64,000 bases of DNA from Muricoccus roseus (GTDB lineage: Bacteria; Pseudomonadota; Alphaproteobacteria; Acetobacterales; Acetobacteraceae): contig NZ_FQZF01000019.1 of NCBI RefSeq assembly GCF_900141905.1, positions 45,263-109,262 of the forward strand, written 5' to 3'. Each line of letters begins with the position of its first letter. Within the stretch, counting starts at the first letter, position 1. Below are positions 53,421-60,002 of this stretch, in pieces. Under the pieces are notes generated by a model, which worked only from the letters and a program-made list of their open reading frames with translations, searched no databases and was not told the DNA's origin. Position numbers and translations under genes: made by a program.

Positions 53421-54593
53421 ATGAATCCTCCCCCCGTTCCGACACGCCGCCTTCTGCCCTTCGTGGCGATCGTCCTCACCGGCTTCCTCGCCATCGCGAT
53501 GCCGCTGCCGGTGTTCTCGCTCCGCGTGCATGACGAGCTCGGCTTCAGCCTTGTCACCGCGGGGTGGGTGGTCGGGATCCAGTCCCTGGCCACCATCCTC
53601 ACCCGGCAATGGGCGGGGTCCTTCATCGATGCGCGCGGGCCGAAGACGGCGGCGCTCATCGGGCTTCCACTCGCCGCGCTGTCCGGCGTGCTCCTCCTGC
53701 TCTCGACCCTGCTGGCCGATCCCAGCCATTCCCTCGCGGTGCTCCTGGTCGGTCGGCTGGTGATGGGGCCGGCGGAAAGCCTGTTCCTCACCGCCGCGAT
53801 GAGCTGGGGCATCCTGACCCTCGGGCCGCATCGCACGGGGGTGGTGATGACCTGGCAGGGGATCGCCATGTTCGTGGCGCTCGGGGCCGGGGCGCCGCTG
53901 GGCCTGCTGCTGATGCAGCGGGCGGGCTTCGCGGGGGTGGCGGTGGCGGCCATTCTGCTCCCGCTCATCGGCCTTCTCATCGCCCTGAGCCGGCCGGCCA
54001 TGGCGCCGCACCAGGCGCGGGGGCGGCGGGCCTCCTTCCTGGGCGTCATCGGCCTGGTCTGGCGCCAGGGGGCGGTGCTCTGCCTCGGCACGGCGCCCCA
54101 GGCGGTGCTGGGCAGCTTTGTCGCCCTCTACTTCGCCAGCCGGGGCTGGGAAGGGGCGGGGCTTTCCCTGACCGGATTCGGAATCGGCTTCATCCTGATG
54201 CGCGCCTTCTTCTCCCACCTGCCGGACCGGCTCGGTGGCCGGCGCGTTGCGGGCGGGTCCCTGCTGCTGGAGGCGGTGGGGCAGCTGCTGCTCTGGCAGG
54301 CCCCGAACGCCTCGCTGGCCCTGCTCGGGGCCACGCTCACCGGGGCGGGCTTCTCGCTCATCTTCCCCGCCATGGGGGTGGAAGCGGTGCGGCGGGTGCC
54401 GGAGGGCAGCCGGGCGCTGGCCATCGCCAGCTTTAGCGCCTTCCTGGACGTGGCGGTGGGGCTCTCCGGGCCACTGGCCGGGCTGATCGTGGGCCTCGGC
54501 GGCTACCCGGCCGTGTTCCTGGCCGGGGCTATCGGGTGCCTGGGCGGGGTGCTGCTGCTTCTGGGGCGGGACCGGCCGGTGGGCGGGGCTTGA
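53421..54593 (+). CDS. MFS transporter
   Basis: The 390-residue protein has about twelve membrane helices. It carries GSFIDARGPKTAALIG after the second helix (major-facilitator motif A) and GRLVMGPAESLFLTAAMSWG in the first half. It resembles YhhS/YnfM-like efflux carriers rather than any carrier of known substrate. ATG at 53421 is preferred to a TTG at 53415, with AGAGG upstream. Its stop lies seven bases before repeat copy B. Confidence 0.9.
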   Translation: MNPPPVPTRRLLPFVAIVLTGFLAIAMPLPVFSLRVHDELGFSLVTAGWVVGIQSLATILTRQWAGSFIDARGPKTAALIGLPLAALSGVLLLLSTLLADPSHSLAVLLVGRLVMGPAESLFLTAAMSWGILTLGPHRTGVVMTWQGIAMFVALGAGAPLGLLLMQRAGFAGVAVAAILLPLIGLLIALSRPAMAPHQARGRRASFLGVIGLVWRQGAVLCLGTAPQAVLGSFVALYFASRGWEGAGLSLTGFGIGFILMRAFFSHLPDRLGGRRVAGGSLLLEAVGQLLLWQAPNASLALLGATLTGAGFSLIFPAMGVEAVRRVPEGSRALAIASFSAFLDVAVGLSGPLAGLIVGLGGYPAVFLAGAIGCLGGVLLLLGRDRPVGGA

Positions 54594-54600
54594 GCTGACG

Positions 54601-54836
54601 GTCTGTCCCGGGGAGAGGAAGAAGGAATTCTTCCTCTCCCGGACCCCTCACCATCATCTTTTTCTTCAAGTTGGATTCACTCGGCTGACGGTGCGCCTCG
54701 GGTCGATGACCCGAGGCGACCGCAACGGCAGGAAGGGCACCCTCAACCAGAGATCCCCTCGATCAAGGGTATCCACGGCAGTCAGACGGGGTTCCAAGGG
54801 CCTCAGGCCCTTGGCGGGGGGAGGGCGGAGCCCTCC
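54601..54836 (-). repeat. Structured intergenic repeat, copy B (inverted relative to copy A)
   Basis: This 236-bp stretch matches 1948-2186 in reverse complement with roughly 85-90% identity. The same four hairpins are present: H1 at 54820-54836, H2 at 54794-54814 (perfect 9-bp arms), H3 at 54694-54718 (11-bp arms, loop ATC on the minus strand) and H4 at 54611-54640 (13-bp perfect stem). It sits between the convergent MFS and rpoH genes and follows the rpoH terminator. The H3 stem differs from copy A at two pairs, both compensated. Confidence 0.85.
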
Positions 54837-54861
54837 GAGTGGCGCGGGAAGAAGCGGGCAC

Positions 54862-54892
54862 AAAAAAAGGGCGGTGGATTGCTCCACCGCCC
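54862..54892 (-). terminator. Rho-independent terminator of rpoH
   Basis: On the minus strand the 10-bp stem GGGCGGTGGA/TCCACCGCCC with a GCAA loop is followed by a run of seven T (54862-54868). It begins 20 bp after the rpoH stop and precedes repeat copy B. It is a classic intrinsic terminator. Confidence 0.92.
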
Positions 54893-54911
54893 CAGGGCGT
54901 GTTGCCCGGCC

Positions 54912-55799
54912 TTACGAGCTGACGGCCAGGCGCCGCTCGACGATTTGCTGCTTCATGTTCTTCTGCAGCTTCTCGAAGGCGCGGACCTCGATCTGGCGCA
55001 CGCGCTCGCGCGAGATGTTGTACTGCTGCGACAGCTCCTCGAGCGTGGTCGGCTCGTCCTTGAGCCGGCGCTCGATCAGGATGTGGCGCTCGCGGTCGTT
55101 GAGGGTGCTGAGGGCGCCGTTGAGCAGGTCGCGGCGGTTGGACATGTCCTCCCGCTCGGCGAGCTCCTCTTCCTGGCTCTCGCTGTCGTCCACCAGCCAG
55201 TCCTGCCACTCACCCTCGCTATCGGCGCGGATGGGGGAGTTCAGGCTGTTGTCGGGGCTGGCGAGGCGCCGGTTCATCGACACCACGTCCTGCTCCGGCA
55301 CCTGCAGCACCCGGGCAATCTTCTCGACCTGCTCGGGCTTCAGGTCGCCCTCCTCGAGGGCGGCCATCTGGCCCTTCAGGCGGCGCAGGTTGAAGAACAG
55401 CTTCTTCTGCGCGGCGGTGGTGCCCATCTTCACCAGCGACCAGGAGTGCAGGATGTATTCCTGGATCGCGGCGCGGATCCACCACATGGCGTAGGTGGCG
55501 AGGCGGAAGCCGCGGTCCGGGTCGAACCGCTTCACCGCCTGCATCATGCCCACATTGCCCTCGGAGATCAGCTCACCGACCGGCAGGCCGTAGCCGCGGT
55601 AGCCCATGGCGATCTTGGCGACGAGGCGGAGGTGGGAGGTGACCAGCTTGTGGGCGGCCCCTTCGTCGTGGTTGTCGCGCCAGCGCTTGGCGAGGGAGAG
55701 CTCCTCCTCCGGCGCGAGCATGGGGAACTTGCGGATCTCCTGCAGGTAGCGGGAGAGATTGCCCTCAGGGGCAATGGGGATCATCGAAGTGGAAGCCAT
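54912..55799 (-). CDS. rpoH: RNA polymerase sigma-32 (heat-shock) factor
   Basis: The 295-residue sigma factor has region 2 (GNVGMMQAVKRFDPDRGFRLATYAMWWI), the RpoH box QKKLFFNLRRLK that distinguishes sigma-32 from other group members, and region 4 ISRERVRQIEVRAFEKLQ. It directs RNA polymerase to heat-shock promoters. MASTSMIP at 55799 is the natural start. A 230-base leader with a stable hairpin precedes it, leaving room for temperature-dependent control of translation. Confidence 0.95.
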   Translation of the reverse strand: MASTSMIPIAPEGNLSRYLQEIRKFPMLAPEEELSLAKRWRDNHDEGAAHKLVTSHLRLVAKIAMGYRGYGLPVGELISEGNVGMMQAVKRFDPDRGFRLATYAMWWIRAAIQEYILHSWSLVKMGTTAAQKKLFFNLRRLKGQMAALEEGDLKPEQVEKIARVLQVPEQDVVSMNRRLASPDNSLNSPIRADSEGEWQDWLVDDSESQEEELAEREDMSNRRDLLNGALSTLNDRERHILIERRLKDEPTTLEELSQQYNISRERVRQIEVRAFEKLQKNMKQQIVERRLAVSS

Positions 55800-55948
55800 G
55801 AACGCATCTGCCTCCTGAGCCGGCCGGGCTGCCCCCGGTAGAGATGGCGGGCGCACGGGCGGTCTAATCGTTGGTACGGAGGATCCGCACCTCATCTTCG
55901 CGTGCTGGGCCCTGAGCCCTCTAGAACGCCTGTGACCCCTCAGGTTTT

Positions 55949-55966
55949 CCCGCGATGTTTCGCGGG
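55949..55966 (-). promoter_or_regulatory. Hairpin in the rpoH leader
   Basis: CCCGCGA and TCGCGGG form a perfect 7-bp stem with loop AACA in the predicted leader of rpoH, about 150 bases before the start codon. It is not at the ribosome site, so it may stabilise the leader or form part of a larger fold. Alphaproteobacterial rpoH leaders are often regulated, but nothing in the sequence proves thermometer action. Confidence 0.4.
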
Positions 55967-56035
55967 AGCGAAAGGAGCTTGGCAGGCTTTCCTTACGGAC
56001 CCCTTTCGAGGCACCCGGCCGCTGAAGCTGACCCG

Positions 56036-56064
56036 CTTGTAATCTATTCCCGCCCTGTTCGCAA
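56036..56064 (-). promoter_or_regulatory. Promoter of rpoH
   Basis: On the minus strand TTGCGA (56059-56064), a 17-bp spacer and TACAAG (56036-56041) make a probable housekeeping promoter, giving a leader of about 230 bases. It directly follows the terminator of the rluD gene. Confidence 0.55.
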
Positions 56065-56065
56065 G

Positions 56066-56092
56066 AAAAAACCCGACTGATACAGTCTGGTT
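56066..56092 (-). terminator. Terminator of rluD
   Basis: On the minus strand AACCAGACTG and CAGTCGGGTT (one A-G mismatch) form a 10-bp stem with loop TAT, followed by a run of T. It lies 65 bp past the rluD stop and just before the rpoH promoter, so it separates the two transcripts. Confidence 0.85.
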
Positions 56093-56156
56093 ACCTGGCG
56101 CGGGGGTGCAGCCCTGGCCTGCTCGCCGGTCATGCGGGGCTGCCCGCGCGCGGTGG

Positions 56157-57152
56157 TCAGGCGGCGGCGTCGAGGGTGGCGATTAGGGCCGCCATGTCCG
56201 GCGGGAGGGGCGACGAGAAGGAGAGGGGCTCGCCGGTGACGGGGTGGCGGAAGCCGAGGGACTGGGCGTGGAGCGCCTGGCGGGGGAAGGCCAGCAGGGC
56301 CTCCCGTGCCGCTTCGGGCAGGCCGCGGGCGGCGGCGGGGGTGCGGCGGAGATAGACGGGGTCGCCCACCAGAGGGTGCCCGATATGGGCCATGTGGACG
56401 CGGATCTGGTGGGTGCGGCCGGTCGAGAGGCGGCAGCGGACCAGGGCGCAGGCCGCCCCCCAGGCGCGTTCCGTGGCGTAGTGGGTGAGGGCGTTCTTGC
56501 CGCCGCGGTCGACCACGGCCATGCGCTTGCGGTCCGCCGGGTGCCGGCCGATCGGGGCTTCCACGCTGCCGGAGATGGGGGAGGGGGTGCCCCAGGTGAG
56601 GGCGAGGTAGCTGCGCTCCAGGTCGCGTTCGGCGAAGGCGGTGGAGAGGGCGTGGTGTGCCGGCTCGGACTTGGCGACGACCATCACCCCGCTCGTGTCC
56701 TTGTCCAGCCGGTGGACGATGCCGGGGCGCTTCTCCCCCCCGATTCCCGAGAGCTCCTCCCCCGCATGGGCGAGGATGGCGTTGACCAGCGTGCCGTCCG
56801 GGTTGCCGGGGGCGGGGTGGACGACGAGGCCGGCGGGCTTGTCGAGCACGATGAGGTGCCGGTCCTCGAAGAGGATGGTCAGGTCCATGGCCTGGGGCTG
56901 GGGGGTGGCGGCCTCGGGCGGGGGGACGGCGAGGGTGTAGCGCAGCCCGGGCCGGAGCGATTCGGAGGGGTCGGTGGTGGTCACGCCACCCCGCGCCGCG
57001 TGCCCGGCTTCGACCAGCGCCTTGACGCGGGAGCGCGAGAGACCGCCCATGCCGGCGAAGGCCCGGTCCAGCCTGTCCCCCGCCTGTTCGGCGGTGGCGG
57101 TGAATTCCAGGGTGCCGGGCAGGCTTTCGGAGGGTTCGGTGCGCGCGCTCAA
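56157..57152 (-). CDS. rluD: Ribosomal large subunit pseudouridine synthase, RluD-like
   Basis: The 331-residue protein has an N-terminal S4-like RNA-binding domain (AGDRLDRAFAGMGGLSRSRV) and the RluA-family catalytic motif GIVHRLDKDTSGVMVVAKSE with the catalytic aspartate, then TGRTHQIRVHM. RluD modifies helix 69 uridines of 23S rRNA. No ATG or GTG precedes the conserved domain, so TTG at 57152 is the best start. It overlaps by 14 bases the start of the divergent DUF6476-type gene. RluC-type specificity cannot be ruled out. Confidence 0.9.
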   Translation of the reverse strand: MSARTEPSESLPGTLEFTATAEQAGDRLDRAFAGMGGLSRSRVKALVEAGHAARGGVTTTDPSESLRPGLRYTLAVPPPEAATPQPQAMDLTILFEDRHLIVLDKPAGLVVHPAPGNPDGTLVNAILAHAGEELSGIGGEKRPGIVHRLDKDTSGVMVVAKSEPAHHALSTAFAERDLERSYLALTWGTPSPISGSVEAPIGRHPADRKRMAVVDRGGKNALTHYATERAWGAACALVRCRLSTGRTHQIRVHMAHIGHPLVGDPVYLRRTPAAARGLPEAAREALLAFPRQALHAQSLGFRHPVTGEPLSFSSPLPPDMAALIATLDAAA

Positions 57153-57429
57153 GATTCTCGTCGTCGGTATGGGGGTGCTGATCGTCGCCGCCAGCGTGGC
57201 GCTGGTTGTGATGATCGTGCAGCGCGCCGGCAAGGCCATTCCGGCCGCGCCCTCCGGCCCGCCGGTGGAGATGTCCCTCGGCCAGCCGGCCGGAAGCCGC
57301 ATCGCCGGCATCGCGCCGGGCTTCGAGGGGCGGGTGGCCGTGTGGGTGCAGCGCCCGGATGGCGAGCGGCTCGTGATCCTCGACACGCGGAACGGCCGGG
57401 CGCTGGGCGAGATCCGGCTGGGCGATTGA
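57139..57429 (+). CDS. DUF6476-type small membrane protein
   Basis: A GTG at 57139 opens a 96-residue frame with an N-terminal membrane helix (LKILVVGMGVLIVAASVALV, residues 4-23) and a soluble C-terminal part with VWVQRPDGERLVILD. It fits the alphaproteobacterial DUF6476 family, whose members commonly begin with MRALK. The function is not known. Its start lies inside the rluD start region on the opposite strand, so each gene's promoter would have to lie in the other's coding sequence. Confidence 0.75.
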   Translation: MRALKILVVGMGVLIVAASVALVVMIVQRAGKAIPAAPSGPPVEMSLGQPAGSRIAGIAPGFEGRVAVWVQRPDGERLVILDTRNGRALGEIRLGD

Positions 57430-57647
57430 TCAGGGGCGACCGAGGGCGTGGCGCATCGCTAGGCTTCCCTGCCGGAGAAGACCTGCGCGGCCTGCGCCCG
57501 CCCCTTCGCCTGGCGGCGGAAATGGGCGCGGGACTGGGAGGCGGTGCGCTTCTGCTCCGCCGCCTGCCGGGAGGGGCGGCACCCACTTGCGAGCCCGCTG
57601 GCGAAGCCTCTGGCGAAAAAGAATTCGGAAAAAGCGCCGGACCCCGC
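57430..57647. other. Intergenic stretch with no recognised gene
   Basis: About 220 bases between the DUF6476 gene and the tRNA promoter hold no reading frame I can support. A minus-strand frame at 57459-57707 has charged, protein-like C-terminal composition but its only start lies inside the tRNA. The short AT-rich section around 57614-57633 is unexplained. Confidence 0.5.
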
Positions 57648-57676
57648 TTGATCACCCCCCGCATGGCGGATAGAAG
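57648..57676 (+). promoter_or_regulatory. Promoter of tRNA-Glu
   Basis: TTGATC (57648-57653), an exact 17-bp spacer and TAGAAG (57671-57676) lie 24 bp before the mature tRNA start, the usual arrangement for a tRNA promoter. The -10 matches the consensus in four of six positions. Confidence 0.55.
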
Positions 57677-57699
57677 CCGCCTCCACCGACGGCCACAAC

Positions 57700-57775
57700 G
57701 TCCCCATCGTCTAGAGGCCTAGGACACCGCCCTCTCACGGCGGTAACAGGGGTTCGAATCCCCTTGGGGACGCCA
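57700..57775 (+). tRNA. tRNA-Glu (anticodon CTC)
   Basis: The 76-nt gene folds as a cloverleaf: acceptor GTCCCCA/TGGGGAC, anticodon arm CCGCC/GGCGG with loop CTCTCAC (anticodon CTC, decoding GAG), T arm with GTTCGAATCC, discriminator G and an encoded CCA at 57773-57775. Glutamate identity follows from anticodon CTC. No further tRNA gene is seen next to it. Confidence 0.95.
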
Positions 57776-57894
57776 TCGGGCGTTGGCGGGCGCAGGCCTT
57801 GCCAGCCTTCCGATGCGGGTCGGGCCGCCTTCGGGCATATCTCCTCCATTCTTCCTATCTGTGAGCGGCTGGCGTCGCGGCCTGTCCGGGTGCC

Positions 57895-58101
57895 ATGATG
57901 ATGACTCGCCCGTCCACCCAGCCCTCCGCTTCCGCTCCTGAAATCGTCGTGGAGCGTCGAGGTCCCGGAGCGGCCGGCTGGGGCTGGCGGCTGACGCGGG
58001 ACGACCAGCCTTTCAAGAGCGGGCCGGGCGGGTTCCGCAGCGCGGAGGACGCCTATGCGGCGGCGCTGGCGCATCTCGGGCGTGGGCCGCGGAACCGCTA
58101 G
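57895..58101 (+). CDS. Small hypothetical protein
   Basis: A 68-residue frame starts with three consecutive ATGs at 57895, 57898 and 57901. Its core WGWRLTRDDQPFKSGPGGF followed by SAEDAYAAALAHL suggests a short beta-hairpin and helix, similar in style to the small DUF1508-like fold, although I cannot confirm membership. No clear ribosome site is seen. It lies between the tRNA and another small gene. Function unknown. Confidence 0.5.
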   Translation: MMMTRPSTQPSASAPEIVVERRGPGAAGWGWRLTRDDQPFKSGPGGFRSAEDAYAAALAHLGRGPRNR

Positions 58102-58239
58102 CCGGGGCCGGGCGGCGGCGCGGCGGGCCGGGGCTGGCCCCGTGGCCGGCGCTGCCCTGGATCACAGGATTGGGGAAGGGTCTGGCGCCGGGCCGCGGAA
58201 GGCGGCACACGAGCCCGACCACACCGGAAGGATGCTGAT

Positions 58240-58410
58240 TTGAGAAAGCCGAACTACAGCCAGGACCGCGCGCAGCGGGAACGGGACAAGGCCGCGAAGG
58301 CCCAGGCCAAGGCCCAGAAGAAGCTGGACCAGAAGGCGGCCGAGGAGAACGCCGCCGGGTCCGGGCGGCCCGAGGGCGAGCCCGCGGATGCGGAGGACGC
58401 GCCCCGGTAG
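58240..58410 (+). CDS. Small charged hypothetical protein
   Basis: A TTG start at 58240, with AAGGA eight bases upstream, opens a 56-residue frame MRKPNYSQDRAQRERDKAAK followed by KAQAKAQKKLDQK. The protein is lysine- and alanine-rich with a helical, probably coiled-coil middle and an acidic tail. Its composition resembles small basic helical proteins common in alphaproteobacteria. No function is assigned. An ATG eight bases earlier would give only MLI before a stop. Confidence 0.6.
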   Translation: MRKPNYSQDRAQRERDKAAKAQAKAQKKLDQKAAEENAAGSGRPEGEPADAEDAPR

Positions 58411-58557
58411 GCGGCGCCCAGGCGCCCCGGCAGCCGGCGCCGTAAGCGCGGCGAGTTGATCGCGGGGCGCGCGAGACCTGCCCGGGCGACGGTTGCGGAA
58501 GATCGCCGGCTGCGCTTCCTGGGCCTGTTTGCTGAAGAACCAGGGCCAGGAGAGAGC

Positions 58558-59106
58558 ATGACCCCGAGCCGATGGCTGCGATGGCCCCTGGCCAGCCACC
58601 CTCTCCTGCTGGTCGCCCTGGCGGGGCTGGCCCTGCCGGGCTGCTCCGAGCTGCTGGCCGAAGGCAGTGCGGCCGGCGCTGGGCTGGGCGGCGCTGCCAT
58701 CGCCGATGCGGTGGGCGCCGGGGCCACTACCACCACCGGCATAGGGCTGGGCGTGCAGGCCGGGGTGCGGGCGGGGCTGCATTATGCCCAGCGGCGCGCC
58801 CATGCGGCGGCGCAGGACCGTGTGGCCGCCGCGGCGGGCCCGCTGCCCGTGGGCGGCGTGGCCGGCTGGGCCATTGCCCATGACGTGCCGATCGAGCCGG
58901 ATGAGCGCGGCCAGGTGACGGTGGTCCGGGTGATCGAGGCCGGGCCGATCCACTGCAAGGAGATCATCTTCTCGGTCGATGCGACGACGCGGCCGGAGGA
59001 GGCGCCGAGGCGCGGCTTCTACACCGCCTATGTCTGCCGCGACGGGCAGGCCTGGCGCTGGGCCTCGGCCGAGCCGGCGACGGAGCGCTGGGGCAGCCTG
59101 CAATGA
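58558..59106 (+). CDS. Lipoprotein, first of a tandem pair
   Basis: The 182-residue protein has a lipoprotein signal with lipobox LPGC (LALPGCSELL, lipidated Cys near 29), a glycine/alanine-rich segment that may insert in a membrane (GAGATTTTGIGLGVQAGVRA), and a globular C-terminus ending AWRWASAEPATERWGSLQ. The ATG follows CAGGAGAG. A related gene follows with an ATGA overlap. I do not recognise the family. Envelope localisation follows from the lipobox. Confidence 0.78.
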   Translation: MTPSRWLRWPLASHPLLLVALAGLALPGCSELLAEGSAAGAGLGGAAIADAVGAGATTTTGIGLGVQAGVRAGLHYAQRRAHAAAQDRVAAAAGPLPVGGVAGWAIAHDVPIEPDERGQVTVVRVIEAGPIHCKEIIFSVDATTRPEEAPRRGFYTAYVCRDGQAWRWASAEPATERWGSLQ

Positions 59107-59567
59107 GCCGGGCACTGGCCCTGCTGCTGCTGCTCCCCCTGGCCGGGTGCGGCGTGGCGGCCGATGTGACGGGGGCCGTGGCCGGAATCGCGGCCGGCAC
59201 GGCCACGGGCAATCCGGCGGCGGGCTTCGCCATCGCGGTGGGCACCCGGGCGGGTGTGCAGGCCGGGCTGAACTGGGCCGTGCGCGTCCGGGCGCGGGGC
59301 GAGCAGGATGCGGTGGCCGAGGCGATCGGCGGCCTTGCGCCGGGCGAGGTGCGCCGCTGGCGGATCGAGCATGACATCCCCATCGGCAACGAGGAGGGGG
59401 AGGTGCGGCTGGTGCGGGAGATGGTGACGCCGCTCGCCACCTGCCGGGAGGCGCTGTTCTCCGTCTCCGATGGCGACTGGTTCGTCACCACCGCCTGCCG
59501 CCAGGACGGGCGCTGGAAATGGGCGGCGGCGGAGCCCGCCGTGCCGCGCTGGGGCGCGCTGCAGTAG
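59103..59567 (+). CDS. Lipoprotein, second of a tandem pair
   Basis: The 154-residue protein has a lipobox PLAGC (LLLLPLAGCGVAAD, lipidated Cys near 16), a Gly/Ala-rich segment (GIAAGTATGNPAAGFAIAVG) and a C-terminus ending WKWAAAEPAVPRWGALQ. It shares CREALFSV, WKWAAAEP and WGALQ with the preceding protein (CKEIIFSV, WRWASAEP, WGSLQ), so the pair arose by duplication. Function unknown; the two may form a complex in the envelope. Confidence 0.78.
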   Translation: MSRALALLLLLPLAGCGVAADVTGAVAGIAAGTATGNPAAGFAIAVGTRAGVQAGLNWAVRVRARGEQDAVAEAIGGLAPGEVRRWRIEHDIPIGNEEGEVRLVREMVTPLATCREALFSVSDGDWFVTTACRQDGRWKWAAAEPAVPRWGALQ

Positions 59568-59587
59568 GGCGCTGGCGGGCGCCCCGG

Positions 59588-59812
59588 TCAGCCCTTCTCC
59601 TCCGCGCGGGGGAGCGGCGCGTGGGCGGGGATCGCGGGGGCCTGCCCCTTCTCTTCCGGCAATCCGGCTTCCGGCGGTGATGCTCCCGCGCCGGGCGGGG
59701 CGCCGGGGGGCGGCGCGGCCGGTGTGAGCCCGGCGAATTCAGGGCTGAGCTCGTGCAGGAAGCAGGCGGGGGAGGCGTATTCCGCCGGCTCCTCCTCGTC
59801 GGGATCCGTCAT
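59588..59812 (-). CDS. Small acidic/proline-rich hypothetical protein
   Basis: A 74-residue frame begins MTDPDEEEPAEYASPACFLH, with AAAGGGACG upstream of the ATG. The motif ASPxCFxHE is seen at the start of many small alphaproteobacterial proteins, some linked to iron or redox functions, but I cannot assign one here. The rest is proline- and alanine-rich and probably unstructured. It is convergent with the lipoprotein pair. Confidence 0.55.
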   Translation of the reverse strand: MTDPDEEEPAEYASPACFLHELSPEFAGLTPAAPPPGAPPGAGASPPEAGLPEEKGQAPAIPAHAPLPRAEEKG

Positions 59813-60002
59813 CGCTCGTCCCTTTCCCAGGTTGCGGCCGCTGGCTGAACATCGGGCTGCGCCTGGGCGGAGTTGCATGGCCCGGCTCGGCTGGCTCCGG
59901 CGGCTTGCCGACGGGGCGCGTGCCGGAGGGCGGAGGTAAGTGTCACGAAACCATGCATGAAGCGCGATTCATCTTTCGTTAAGCGCTGCGCCCAGTCACG
60001 CC

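Noticed and set aside
57459..57707. Small minus-strand frame with a charged C-terminus
   Set aside because: Its only start codon is inside the tRNA-Glu gene and no later start exists in frame.
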